Source: Cydia pomonella
Lineage: Eukaryota; Arthropoda; Insecta; Lepidoptera; Tortricidae
Direction of reading: 5' to 3'
DNA: 64,000 nucleotides
NCBI RefSeq assembly: GCF_033807575.1
Contig: NC_084719.1
Location: 1,302,001 to 1,366,000 of the forward strand
Part shown: in pieces, positions 50,652-62,574 of the stretch
Position numbering within the stretch: the first letter of the stretch is position 1
How the letters are laid out: each line of letters starts with the position of its first letter
The notes under the pieces: model-generated
The model's database searches: none
The model's input: the letters and a program-made list of their open reading frames with translations, nothing else
Told to the model about the DNA's origin: nothing
Position numbers and translations under genes: made by a program

Positions 50652-51029
50652 TACAGGATCGTAGCCTCTCAGAATAAACCACCTGGTACACACTCAACAG
50701 TACTACAACTTTACCTACCTTTAAGTTATGAAAATTGTTGCAAATTCCCAAACAACAATATAAATAATCCTCAATTTTGGGAAAGGGTTGAAGGCTCAAT
50801 GAGCCGTCAAGTGAAAACACTCAAACTTTCCACTCCTCTAAACTTTTACACTTCGGCGCATTATTTTTATAAAAGGCCGTCCTTTAATAACTTTTGGACC
50901 TTAGATTGGGCCCGAAGTAGCCTTAAAGGTCAAAAATAGTAGGCAGGACTACACATCAAAAGTATCTACTACCTTTATTAACGAGAGATAATATCTCTAC
51001 TTTTGTCATAATATACCTATACAGCAGCG

Positions 51030-51142
51030 GTATCATGGTCGCATTTTTATCACCTGTCATGCCATGCGTCACTTTCGCACTTATAAACTTGTTAGAACGT
51101 GACAGACAAAGTGACAAGTGATAAAGAGCCGACCATATTAGC
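51030..51142. repeat. small fold-back repeat, GTGACAAGTGATAAA family
   Basis: TTTTTATCACCTGTCATGCC faces AGTGACAAGTGATAAAGAGC. A related fold-back is at 57540-57640. Confidence 0.55.
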
Positions 51143-51157
51143 CCTACATGATGCGTG

Positions 51158-51522
51158 CCAAGACTATGGGGCATCAAGGGAAAGTACCTTAAATATCGTA
51201 GATAGGATATTTTGCTGAAAGAAGACTTTATTTTATTTTTAAAAGTAAGTAATATTGCCGAATCTTGAAATTTTAATCAAAAATTTTACTCTATTCATTT
51301 CTTTTGCGATATCATATTTCTGAGAAGACTTATTTTTTATGCATTCTTTCGATTGGCATCATAAAAATACAGGATGTTTTTTTTTCACACAAAGTAACTT
51401 ATATTTTTTTAAATCTTTGAATGCAGTATTACTCAGTTTTGAAAATAAAATAAAGTCTCCTTTTAGCAAAATATCCTATGTCTTATATTTAAGGTACTTT
51501 CCCTTGATGTCCCATAGTCTTG
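51158..51522. repeat. fold-back element with about 85-bp arms
   Basis: CCAAGACTATGGGGCATCAA, GGGAAAGTACCTTAAATAT and AGACTTTATTTTATTTT (left) are matched in reverse by 51438-51522, with an AT-rich loop of about 195 bp. Confidence 0.75.
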
Positions 51523-51661
51523 GGAGGCCTTGTATAATAAATTAATAATATATGAATTAGTTAAACTATAGAATATACTTTTCAAAACGAACTGCCGTTA
51601 TAATACGAGGATCAGCTAAGCTATAAGCTATTAGAAAATTATTAGACATGGCAGATACGGT

Positions 51662-51797
51662 TGCCATCAGTTATATCGGAGCGGATGAGATGCTCAAAAA
51701 TATCTAAACACGCACTCTAGCGCCTTGACAATAGAGGCGTGTTCAGATATTTGTGAGCACCTTGGCTGCTCCGATATATCTGATGACGACTGTACTT
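51662..51797. mobile_element. palindromic MITE, ATATATCGGAGCGGCC family, copy 2
   Basis: CATCAGTTATATCGGAGCGG and CTGCTCCGATATATCTGATG face each other, matching 40352-40480. Confidence 0.7.
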
Positions 51798-51844
51798 TAG
51801 GCACGTTGTTTTAGACTCTACGAGTATGTAAATTACGTACCTAT

Positions 51845-52070
51845 ACGACGACCTAGTGTGATCTGGGTCTTGTCTATAAAGCCGATGGTCCCGGGTTCGA
51901 ATCCCGGATATTTGTTCTTGAGTCATGGGTGTTTTCTATGTATATAAGTAAGTATTTATCTATATACGTATGTATGTCGTTGCCTAGTACCCATAGTACA
52001 AGCTTTGCTTATTTTGGGACTCGGTCGATCTGTGTAAGACTGTCCCCAAATATTTACTTATTTATAGTAT
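51845..52070 (+). mobile_element. SINE family B with short deletion
   Basis: CGACGACCTAGTGTGATCTG, CCGGGTTCGAATCCCGG, TGAGTCATGGGTGTTTTCTA and CCCATAGTACAAGCTTTGCT. Part of the head-body junction is missing. Confidence 0.75.
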
Positions 52071-52889
52071 TTAGTATTGTGTTTCAAACTGGTGCTTGTG
52101 GTTTTAAACACAATACTGAATACATTATTTTGATGAGCTCAGTTCAAGTATGGACTACAAGTATTGCCCAAGTATACAAGTAAAGTGCTTTTGGATGAGA
52201 AGATATAAGCAATTTTCAAAATTAACCCGCATTTGAAGGTATTACAATACACCTTACTTTGTGTACGTATTCGTACATAAAAATCTAGTTGGAAATTAAA
52301 TGTTACACATTTCTTCATCCTGCTCTGTTTGTATCTCAGTAGATATTTTTATACGTGATTTTGAATGTGTTCCATGAGTATATAATATAAGTGTGTGAGA
52401 TCTTGCTGGAATCTAAAATACAATACATTTTATGCTCTGATTCTGGTTGGATCTCGGTAAATATACATGATTGTGAAAGTGTTCCCTGAGTATAAAAGTA
52501 TATGTATGTGACTGAAAAGATCTGGTTGGAATCCACGATGCAATGCATTTTCTCAACCTGTGCTACTTAGATCTCGGTAGGTATACGTGACAGGCGAGTG
52601 CCGCAGACGGATCCAATTCTATCGATATCCAGCGAACAATGCGACCTGTGTATTCCAATAGGCTACGCGAGCCAGTCAAATTTTCTGGCAGACTAGTTTT
52701 ACAAGATGTTAAGACCACTTTCTAATAGTTAAATAAGATGCTTTCCCAATTAGGTACATTCTAAACGAACCCAGGTCTATTTCGCTTTCAATGAAACTAA
52801 ATTCTGAGCGACTGTTTTGCTTCTTTGTTCTTCATGTGTATGATTAATTATTATGACACATTTTCATGGATATTTATTTTTGAAAATGT

Positions 52890-53100
52890 ATCTTTGTTTG
52901 TTATCTGTCGTGGCTACACCGCATGAGCTCCACGGACGACCGAACCTGGCTTTACTAGCTATACTGCCAGCGCTGGTCTTAATGCTGAGTTGGGTCCATT
53001 TCGTGATGCACATTTAATGTGTTTTTTCTGTTTTTGTTATCTGTACATATTCGTACTTGTTTTGTAATCGTCACAAAAAAGAAATGATAATATAGTATTT
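52890..53100 (+). mobile_element. retroelement 3' end
   Basis: CTGCCAGCGCTGGTCTTAAT, CATTTCGTGATGCAC and TTTTTGTTATCTGTACATA. It shares layout with 56930-57065 (AGATCAGCGCTGGAAG, CATTTCGTGGCGCTGT). Confidence 0.45.
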
Positions 53101-53212
53101 TATGCAACAGTTGTATAAGAAGGGTCAAAAAAGGTGCGTGGCGTGAGTTACAATGTGAGCCGGAGCGCCACGAGCATTTTTTGATCTACTTATACAACGT
53201 TGCATACAATAC
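53094..53212. repeat. palindromic MITE, ATGCAACAGTTGTATAAG family
   Basis: ATGCAACAGTTGTATAAG with GTCAAAAAA faces TTTTTTGATCTACTTATACA and ACGTTGCAT around a GC-rich centre. Confidence 0.7.
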
Positions 53213-54791
53213 TTTTCCTACGAGTCCACAAAAATAAATCTTAATTTAGGTAAACAAAGCAAAAGTATGTAGCCAAGATGCACGAGCATACCTTGTTACG
53301 CGCCCGGCCCGCCCCGGGCCACGGCCGGCCAGTCAGCGACACCTTCTCGTAACTCATGAGGCCCTGGTACTTGCTACTTGCTAAATTAAATTTTTCGACA
53401 GTTTTTTCTCGATTTTGGCCACCGTAGCCTACGGAGACTAACAAGGAACGCTAAGCGGTCTTCGTAGTCTATGGGTATTGTTATATTACGGGTGTCACAT
53501 GCGTGTTTCTGACTTATGAAGTAATTGTTTTACTATGTACTATGCAACCAAATGAATATTTTGTAAGATGGCAGCAATGCACTTAAGTAGTTAAAAACTG
53601 TATTCGTTTTGATTTTGTTAGGTTGGTAGCCATTAATCGCAGTAACGTTATAGCGATTAAAAGCACAAGTGCTGTTATGAGGAATAGACAATATAGACTT
53701 TTCTTGAAACCTTTTATGTATGTTCTTATATTCGTGGTAATGAATGCATAAATGACAGATAACAGTAGAGGAGTAGGAAAAATAACAAACGTTTCTCCTG
53801 ACTAGCATTTGGAATCCCACCCTGCAATCCGGAGGTATTTTAAATATAAGGCGCTTTCAAAGAATCCCTGTTTCCCGAGAATCGTTCCTCGGCTGAGAAT
53901 GCAATTTGATCTGACCGGTGTCTAGGTAATTATAGGTCACGGAATCCGGAACGTCGAAGTTGTTCTTGCACGTTTAGCTCCTTTAAAGTTATTTCATTTG
54001 TTTTCGCTCTGTGGCTGTGGATAGATTCTCATTTTAAGGACGATCGTGGAGTTTAATGACAGCTCCATAGTTGGCCACTGGGCAAAGCCGCATGATTTAT
54101 TAGTAAGTTAGGATAAATTACATTTAATGAGACTTGTTTTTATTTTTACCGCTTATTTTCAGTATCTCTTAATTTTATTAATATTTTCGAATTTAATTCT
54201 ATCAATAATTTTAACTCATGTATATCCAATTTTATAATGTAAATATTTAAGTGTGATATGAGCGAAAGATTGATATAAATATTTTATTTTATTTTTATTA
54301 TTTATTTGATCAATAGAACGGTGAATCCTCCCCCATTTTGTTCATACATAACTACATACTTTTCATCTTAGCTAATTCATAAAAATATTCTATCTCACTT
54401 TGTTACATCATGAACAACATAGAAATTTCATTTCCTAGCTGTCCAACGCACTAGCTTTTTAACCAATCCTTTGTAAAGGACGTTCGACACAAGTCAAGTT
54501 CCTAACGACGCACTAACGGAATGACTTACTAACTGCTACAATTGCACTCAATGTGGCTAAATATCTCAATGTGATAAAAATTAACAACACTACAAACAAG
54601 GGGTTTACAAAACGACACTAAAATTTGTTCACATTTTTCCGTTACACATAGCGGAGAATAATGAAATTCAATTTAATAGGCTTTAAAAACTTAACAATAC
54701 CTTCAAACTTTCTTCAAAATACATACAAACAGACCAACAACAATTTACAAATCATAAAACACACAGCAACTTTATCACGCCCTATTATCCC

Positions 54792-55297
54792 TAGTGTTGG
54801 TTAAGACTTGAGTCATTTGACTCCTCTGCTTTAAGACTCGACTCAGTTTTACAGACTCTTATAATTAAGAGGAAACTCGAGTTCTTTTCAACTTATTAGA
54901 GACTGCTTTAAGACTCGACTCAGTTTTATAGACTCTTTTAATTAAGACGAAACTAGAGGTCTTTTCAACTTATTAGAGACTCGAGTCCTTTTCGGAGATC
55001 TTGTTTTTTTTTACAAATAACTTCGAAATGCCTTTATGTAAAATTCATGGATATACATAACATAAATCATACAATAACGCCTATTTTCTTTACTGTTGTT
55101 TAGGTAAAACCTATAAAATTTTTGACTGAGTCTTCATTCGGAGACTCGAATTCTTTTGAGTTGCGCTTAAAAAAGACTCAGTAAAGGACTCGACTCGGGA
55201 CTTGAAAGACTCAGAAGCTTTTTAAGCTCTGAGTGTCGTAAAAATAAGTCGAGTTTTCCAATTTAGACTCAAAAGACTCAAGTTCCTACCTTCACTA
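54792..55297. mobile_element. non-autonomous hAT element with 8-bp TSD
   Basis: The terminal inverted repeats begin TAGTGTTGG on the left and TAGTGAAGG on the complementary right end, both followed by ACTTGAGTC within about 23 bp. The target-site duplication ATTATCCC is perfect at 54784-54791 and 55298-55305; 8 bp is diagnostic of hAT. The 506-bp interior is filled with degenerate GACTC/GAGTC words and a partial tandem repeat (AAGACTCGACTCAGTTTTA twice). There is no coding capacity. Confidence 0.9.
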
Positions 55298-56430
55298 ATT
55301 ATCCCCGCTTAAAACACTCAACACGCCTTCAATTCAAATTATGTCATTAACAGATAGCTTTATACGTCATTCGGGTCTTAAGTCGTCATTGTCTTAAATC
55401 GTCGGGTAATCCTTTAAGATGCCATATCGAAGCGATAAAATTATTTATTTGCCAATCTATTTTACGTCGTAATCTTATCTCGAGGGATTCGATTAACGAG
55501 GTGAGTCGATTATTGCGGTTATCGATGATGTATCGATACTATTACATGCTTAAGGGATCGTGTTTGGTCTAGACGGTAATTTATGCTTCAATTACTCTGA
55601 TTTATTTAGGATTAGGTCGATGTGTGGAAGACCTATAAGACCATCTACAAGCCATTCGTTGGTTCTAACGGCCTGATTCGAACTTTAAGATACGTCATTC
55701 ATTCATTCATTCTTTTAAAAGTATGGCTTCAGTCCAGTGGGACTATTTCGCTAGTGTCAAGGTATTAAGAGCTTTAATTACGACTAAAATTGTACGGTTA
55801 GTACAAGACAGTGTACTGTGATTCTATCAGCTCTTGAAAAGCAATAGCTGGACTTTACAAGTAGCACGTGGACTACCCGTTGTCTACAAAATGGTGGTTA
55901 AACGCGTGGTTAAAATCAATTGCAACAAAAGTTTAAAATGTTAATTCGTCTGCTTCCAAGCGAGTTCGGTGCCAATTCCCGACCTATGAATGATCACTTG
56001 GAGTAATGCCAGTGCGATGCTAAACTAGGGAATAGCCTGTGCATTATATTCTATATTCAAAAACTAAAATAAAGCTGATAACAACATGCGATTTCCAACA
56101 GGACACTACATCGGTTGTGGAGCATCGGCTCCAGTAGTTTCAAGAGCTTGTGTAGACCCTTTTAAAGGTTCATCTACACCGCAGTTAACTTCTGTGTAGC
56201 AACACTGTGCACAGTAACTAAGGAAGTTACTTAGTACGAGTGCAATCGCGTACATCTTGTATCATCTTAAAAATGGCACCCAATATAATAAGTGCGCTCT
56301 CCAAGATGACTGTATTACTAAGTGAAGAATTAAGTGCTACGTCACGTTGCACGCTTTAGTGCGTAGCTGTACTTTCCGTAGAAGTACCTACTGTTACTTT
56401 TTGTCCGAAATAACTAACAGGTCAATTATG
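55297..56430. other. no gene seen
   Basis: AT-rich, with one fragment of the GGCCTGATTCGAACTTTAAG MITE family at about 55671-55697 and a short (ATTC)n tract at 55698-55712. Confidence 0.4.
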
Positions 56431-56439
56431 CAATGTGAA

Positions 56440-56580
56440 CGTACACTGACATCGGAACATCGAATCATATTATTTAGTTATCGTGCATTTCGCTCATACT
56501 TGTCCGTACATGTTTGGAGCGACTAAGATGCACGATAACGAAATAAAATGATGGAAATATCATTCTCATAAATAATCAGA
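56440..56580. repeat. fold-back MITE, TTATTTAGTTATCGTG family
   Basis: ATTATTTAGTTATCGTGCAT faces ATGCACGATAACGAAATAAA. Related copy at 58255-58385. Confidence 0.6.
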
Positions 56581-56929
56581 AAATCAGAAATATCAATAGT
56601 TCACCACTCCTGTTATGCCATACTTGTTTGTTATAAAAATCTTGTAAATTGATAATATGGACGCTCGATATTGGCTCATAATTTCATTGCCTTTTAGTTC
56701 GTGTAGCTAACGTTGGCGCTTGTTGCGTATGCAGCTGTAATGTTCAGGTATGGTTGGACCGGACCGATACAGTGTTATGTTTACGATGCTTGATATAAAA
56801 ATAATCTTTACTTAATTTAGTCGTTATCTTTTATCTATTTTTCAATTTGTTCACTCTATATTATTTTGTCTTTTTCCTTCTTGTCTGTTACCTTTCGTGA
56901 TTTTTCTCACTTGATGGTCTCATCGGAAG

Positions 56930-57066
56930 ATCAGCGCTGGAAGCCACCAGCAACATGCTGAGATGAGGCCATTTCGTGGCGCTGTATACTTCCTTTGTTT
57001 TTGTTATATCATGTAATTTAATGTGTCTTGTTTGTGTCTACGAATAAAAATTATTCTATTCTAAAA
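56930..57066 (+). mobile_element. retroelement 3' end with (ATTCT)n tail
   Basis: AGATCAGCGCTGGAAGCCAC, GCCATTTCGTGGCGCTGTAT, then AATAAAAATTATTCTATTCT. Confidence 0.5.
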
Positions 57067-57281
57067 AAAATATTCTATTCTATTCTGATGTTAGCGTACG
57101 TTCAAATTGGCCTGTAAATAGTCGGATAATCACTGCACTGCGGCTTTAACCTACAATGAAAAATCGTCCTAATGTTCGTGTTAAGTCGTGTTTTAAGGCA
57201 GTTTTATCTATCGCTGCATTGCATGCGATTTTATTAATGATCCATGCCATTTCTTTCATACAAACTCGTTTGACAGTCTAA

Positions 57282-57496
57282 CGGCCCAATTCGACTGAGA
57301 TACGATAACAATAAGTTCTGGTAACGATAAGTTCTCATTTAGATATCGTTTGTATGTCGTATAATTGACAGAAGCAGCTCAATTCGGGCAACCAATGTCA
57401 CTTTGACGTTAGAAATATCGTAGATAGATCTTATTGGGACCACAGCGGAATCAAAAGATCTTGAACGTGTCTTAATCATTCTTCGAATCGGGCCGT
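57282..57496. mobile_element. MITE with ACGGCCCGATTCGAAGAATG ends, inverted copy
   Basis: Reverse of 25731-25956. The right end CATTCTTCGAATCGGGCCGT is intact, and the left end has diverged (ACGGCCCAATTCGACTGAGA). Confidence 0.75.
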
Positions 57497-57539
57497 AAAT
57501 GCTAGAATATTTGGGTGAACAGTAGGGCTAAGATGGTCG

Positions 57540-57640
57540 GTACTTTATCATTTGTCACCATGCCTGTCGCGTTCTGACAAGTAGGTATGTAAGCGCGAGA
57601 GCGACAAGCATAGTGACAAGTGATAAAAATGGAACCATGC
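57540..57640. repeat. small fold-back repeat, GTGACAAGTGATAAA family
   Basis: TACTTTATCATTTGTCACCA faces TAGTGACAAGTGATAAAAAT. Confidence 0.55.
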
Positions 57641-57728
57641 TGCCACCACTCGGACTCAGTCTGGGGCTGGGACAGTTTACTCGATTCAAAAATATAAAAA
57701 ATGATTTTTCTGTGGGCCTCAACATTCC

Positions 57729-58062
57729 ATCATCTTCCTTGCGTTGTCCCGGCATTTTTCATGGAAGCCTGGGGTCCGCTTGGAAAATAATCCCAAGAAT
57801 TGGCATTGACACTAGTTTTTACGAAAGCAATTGCCATCTGACCTTCCGACTCAGAGGGTAAACTAGGCCTTTTTGGGATTAGTCCTGTTTCCTCAAGATG
57901 TTTTCTTTTACCGAAAAGCGACTGGTACTGGTGGTGGTGGTGGACTGGTGGATGATATTTCGATCATAAGTTCCAATAAACTCATTGGTACGAGCCGGGG
58001 ATTGAACCCGCGACCTCCGGATTGGACGCCACACGCTCTTACCACTAGGCAACCAGCGCTTC
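57729..58062 (-). mobile_element. tRNA-headed SINE family A with GGT-repeat expansion
   Basis: Inverted family A SINE from CATCTTCCTTGCGTTGTCCC to the head (GGTTCAATCCCCGG on the minus strand). The body carries an internal (GGT)n stretch at about 57926-57951, absent from the 11112 and 32754 copies. Confidence 0.85.
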
Positions 58063-58254
58063 GTGCATTTTCCTGTCGACCTATGGAATTTGAAAAACTC
58101 AAAAGAGGAAAGGTCGTATGTTCTAAACTTCTCGGTGCTCAAAATAGTTGTACAGTTTCTAGTAAAGTGAGTGACGCAATGAACGTCATAATCGCGGCAG
58201 TAATGCGGCAGCGAACATCACTCAAGGAAATTTATAGATACCTACGTTCGAGGT

Positions 58255-58385
58255 ACACTGGCATCAGATTGATATTTGAATGATATTATTTAGTTATCGT
58301 GAGTCTCGCCCATGCCAATACATACACGATAACTAAACAACATGATTCAAATATCATTCTGATGTCACACATTGGAAATGGCCTT
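58255..58385. repeat. fold-back MITE, TTATTTAGTTATCGTG family
   Basis: CATCAGATTGATATTTGAAT and TTATTTAGTTATCGTGAG face CACGATAACTAAACAACATG and ATTCAAATATCATTCTGATG. Confidence 0.7.
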
Positions 58386-58519
58386 TAAGTCGGGAGACAA
58401 CTTCGTATTTATTTAACAAAACTCATTTGTTCCGCTACGCCCGGCGGTTAAGCGGCGTCCCGATTATCAATTTATTGCAGCATTCGATATTGTCGGGCAA
58501 CCAAGCAATTTGATACAAC

Positions 58520-58705
58520 GAAATTGTTTTAACGAAACCATTTGCAGGAGGGGCAAGGCATTGGCGCAATGTCATCGCCAAAGATTTAAACGCCTGTGTG
58601 TTAGCGGAAAACGACGTCCGGGATAGAGCTAAGTGGAAGGACAAAAGTAGGAAAGCGGACCTCGTCATAGTACGGGACAAATGCTAGGAGGATGATGATG
58701 ATGAT
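58520..58705 (+). pseudogene. LINE ORF2 C-terminal fragment with (GAT)n tail
   Basis: The plus-strand translation has WRNVIAKDLNACVLAENDVR and DRAKWKDKSRKADLVIV, the usual C-terminal segment of a non-LTR endonuclease/reverse transcriptase. A stop and (GATGAT)n follow at 58690-58705. It is strongly 5' truncated. Confidence 0.75.
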
Positions 58706-58863
58706 AAAAGCATTTGCTTGACCGACTTTTGGATGTTAGAGGAAAACGGAAGACTTGTTACATAATATATAAAATAATGAGTCACACAGTAGGACACAGT
58801 TTAACCGAACAATTTTGAAGAGGTAGGAGTTCTGTAATAGGGAATAGAGGAAGTGCCTATCTC

Positions 58864-58909
58864 TTAAGTATAAATGATTAATATATATATAATAATCATT
58901 TATACTTAA
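58864..58909. repeat. perfect 17-bp hairpin
   Basis: TTAAGTATAAATGATTA (58864-58880) faces TAATCATTTATACTTAA (58893-58909) across an AT loop of 12 nt. Confidence 0.8.
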
Positions 58910-58999
58910 ACATAGCACTTGTAACACTCGTATGAACATATACTTAGAAATCATATACACACAAACTACACTACAGTCGCATACACATCTTGGATATTG

Positions 59000-60130
59000 C
59001 CAACCCTTGGTAATATTGCTAGACCTTTGAAACAGGGCCGACCGGGGGGAATAGGGAAGGCTGAAAATCAGCGCTGGATATCACAATATATCTAGCACAA
59101 GCTGAGACTGGTACCCATTGCCTTAACGATATGAATTATGTAGGTAGGTACCTATTATGTTATGTTTAATGTCTTGTTTTTTCACTTTTTTATAATTTGT
59201 AATTTTTAACGAAAGATGTTTTCTAGTTTTGGAAATAAACTTTTTTTTACTTTTACTCTTAGATTTTTTTCTCCTACTCTCATTTGGGTTTAATACACAA
59301 CACACAATACGGTTACTTCAAACACACTAATAAATATACAAAAGCAATGTTTCCGTAAGCTTCCGAAAACTTTATGTTCTTTGTCTTAATAATCTTAAAA
59401 GAAAATCTCCAATTCATAGTATAACGTAACGTATTTACGTGATTATATGAATCGGAGATGAGGCCTAACTGAAAACATCGACAATAGCCCCAAACTCATG
59501 TTTTTAACCTATCCTCCCAATAACATCGTTACTCGAAAAGCTGACTTCGGGTATATCAGCACCACAAAACACAAGCGTGTCCTAAAGTCCTTATGACATC
59601 GTCAAAGAGTCTATTATCGGTTAGCTTACTCAGCTTTTTGCTTGGTTTTTCTGTGCGTAGCGTCTTTTGTTTTAGACGAGGACCAGCGCGCGTTGACCTC
59701 TTTGTTTTACGGCTAGTCAGGGTTTTATTTCATGTTTTTATGTGGTACGGCGACGGCTATATGTCTGGGTAGGCTGGTGCACGTAAACTATCGCGGTCAC
59801 GTACGGAACAAAGGCGATATGACGAAGGTCCGGTTGTTATTAAAAACGTAAGACCTTTTTATTTATGCCCACCCTCGCTGCTATAACTCAGCGGAGCTGC
59901 AAAGAGGGTATGGACGTGATATACAAGGGCTAGCGGGCACGTTGCTATTCAGCGACCATTTCAAAATGTATAAGATTAAAAAAATACTTTATTCAGTGGA
60001 CGGTAGGTTTATTGACTTGATAATAAGGCAGTTGACAAGGGACGTCCTTAGAGACGTAGAATATGACAGTGTTATTTCAATATCAAAGCGGCGCGATCGT
60101 ACAATTCATGCAGAAACATTTAAAATGACT
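59000..60130. other. no gene seen
   Basis: AT-rich, with a somewhat GC-richer patch at 59640-59950. The short ORFs have no recognisable product. Confidence 0.4.
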
Positions 60131-60135
60131 AGCTC

Positions 60136-60500
60136 ATAATTAATAATCAAACGAACTTACCTGTGAAGTTTGATTACAATTATGCGAGTATCCAAATCCA
60201 AGACAACAAATATAATTTACTAGCAGCAGTACACGTTATCGTGCAGTCCAAGTCACACATTTTAGAGATTATAGTATTTAAAAAACAAGTTCGCGCTGTC
60301 CCTCTCACTCGCTACGCTGCGTTCCTGCTTCGACATCGCTCCTCCAGTACTCATTATTTCAGAGTTATTTTTGTGTTATTAACAGAGACTATTTTATTTT
60401 CATTTTTGGGGATGGGGGGCGGGTCTTTGTTGTCTTGGATTTGGATACTCGCATAATTGTAATCAAACTTCACAGGTAAGTTCGTTTGATTATTAATTAT
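60136..60500. repeat. perfect 75-bp inverted repeat with 215-bp spacer
   Basis: The arms 60136-60210 and 60426-60500 are perfect complements, with outer ends ATAATTAATAATC and its complement. A 39-bp part of the left arm and spacer (GTATCCAAATCCAAGACAAC onward) recurs directly at 60506-60544. Each arm contains a consensus splice-donor-like CACAGGTAAGT, on opposite strands. Confidence 0.9.
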
Positions 60501-61068
60501 ACTTCGTATCCAAATCCAAGACAACAAATATAATTTACTAGCAGATGTTCAGAGCTTTGTATTTAAATTCAAATCCTGAATGCGAAAATAAAATAAAATA
60601 TCGATATCAAATCAGTATGTTACGAACATACTGATATTATTGATTTTGACTAAAGAGAACAACGTACCACCTAGAAGTTATTAATTTATATCCAATTTAA
60701 ATAATTATTTATGTATCTACATAGTATAAATGTAAAATGTATGTATAGCATAATAAAATATTATAATGATAAGCGTCATGCATTAAGGAGTGAAATTGCT
60801 CTTGGTATTTCATTTCGTTAATATTAAAAAAGTATAAAACTTTCTTTGATTTCACTGTAGTATATTGATAAAGTTGTATAATGTATATATCTTAATATTC
60901 ACAAGGTACAACTATTTTTATGTCATTTACAAGCCAGGACGCCATTAAGTGTAAATGTGTTTTCAAGCTTTAGTTGGCTCTAAATAAGTTTTAGATAGGC
61001 ATTTTCTGTCTGTAACCATATAAACAAACCATTTTGTATAATTTAGAATTTACCAACCATTCTCTGGA

Positions 61069-61185
61069 TGTAATTACAACGGAGACAAACAAGCATACGG
61101 CCCGCCTGATGGTAAACAATCACCGCAGCCTATGAATGCCCGCTACTGCAGAGGTATATTACATGCGCGTTACTGACCCTAAAAT
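61069..61185 (-). mobile_element. LINE 3' end (same family as 22435)
   Basis: Inverted copy: GACAAACAAGCATACGGCCC, GCCTGATGGTAAACAATC and ACATGCGCGTTACTGACCCT. Confidence 0.65.
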
Positions 61186-61199
61186 ATAATCTAATTTTA

Positions 61200-62450
61200 T
61201 GTTACGACACTTTAAAGTTAATTTTGAATACAGCAATCAATACTTTCCTCGGTAAATAGCCTTTGAGTGAGGTAGATAAAGGAGAATTTTCTTCATTGTA
61301 AAGCTACCATAAATATCAAGGCTATATGTAAGTACTTTAAAACTAAGTCTGGACAATTACTAGTAGAGTATCCTGTAGATATTAAGTATTTGAAACTTAT
61401 CACTTTGAAAATATTGATGGACTAATTTTAGTTATTACCACAGATCAAGAAATAGTAATATGATATTATTTATAACTAAATAGCTAATCTCATCTGCTTA
61501 TGCGTATCTGAACGATGATGGCTACTACGCTAACAAGTGGCAAGGAACTTAGGTAGATTATGTGTTGAGTTATGATATATTTGTGAACAAAATATCTGGC
61601 ATGACTTGTAACTTGTACTTCATTTTAAGGAGTAACATTTTTTAACGTTACCTACAATAAAACTGTACAGTGTGCATTGCGACGAAAAATGAAAACTATT
61701 TAAGCTTTCTTTTACAGCAAGACAATATGACAACCCGAGCATTTACATTTCAGACAATAATAATGTTATTGTTAAAGGATTTCAACCCTTTATTGCGATT
61801 ATTAATCTAGCTACTTAGCGCAAGCGACTACAACACGTGGCAGCATAACTCTAGTTGCATGGTTGCACAATTTACAGCACTTATTTCGCGTCGCGGGATA
61901 GTGCATCAACGGCGGTTCAGCTCTTGTTTGATGCGGCGATGTTCCCCTGAAGTTTGGAGCTGAGAATCCGTAAGTAAATTGTACCGGATTTATTACATTA
62001 GGCTCGTTGATATGGTATATTCTTGACAGCATATCAAAGCTGACGTTTGAAGTTATTAGGAGTATATAACAGCGTGATATGAGTACGAATCATAAATTTG
62101 GGTTAAAGGGTTTACAGATATATTTTTTCCTATATGTTGTTTACATACAGCATTTCTTTGTCTGTAAGGGCAATGACATTGCGTACATTTTGTTTAAGGT
62201 ATTTTAGGCCGCATTAACACCTATTAAATTACCTCAGCGTAACAAGAACCTCCTTTATATTTCATTATTTTTACAAGTCCTGTAAACTTTAGCTCAACCT
62301 TAAATATTTTTGCTCTTTAGTCCCTTATATTTACATGCGTAAAGCTACTTCCAATACTATTAAAGTCTTCAATCATTACATTGGCATCAACACTGTTATA
62401 GTAGAGCAACGTTATATATCTTTGACGATATCATTTTGAGATATGTATAA
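61200..62450. other. AT-rich, no gene seen
   Basis: No supported ORF or repeat family. Confidence 0.4.
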
Positions 62451-62454
62451 TGAC

Positions 62455-62565
62455 CGACTGTAGACCGAAGAGCGAAGTGACCGAAGAGCGTAGCGACCGA
62501 AGTGCGAAGCGACCGAAGAGCGAAGCGACCAAAAGGAGCAAAGCAACCGAAGAACCAAATGACCG
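62455..62565. repeat. 16-bp minisatellite
   Basis: About six degenerate units of GACCGAAGAGCGAAGC. It directly precedes the 85-bp satellite. Confidence 0.85.
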
Positions 62566-62574
62566 AAGCATTAT

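Noticed and set aside
53241..53444. Possible GC-rich first exon (MSYEKVSLTGRPWPGAGRAR followed by a GTATGC donor-like site)
   Set aside because: It abuts a palindromic MITE and words common in dispersed repeats, with no matching downstream exon; evidence is too thin to annotate.
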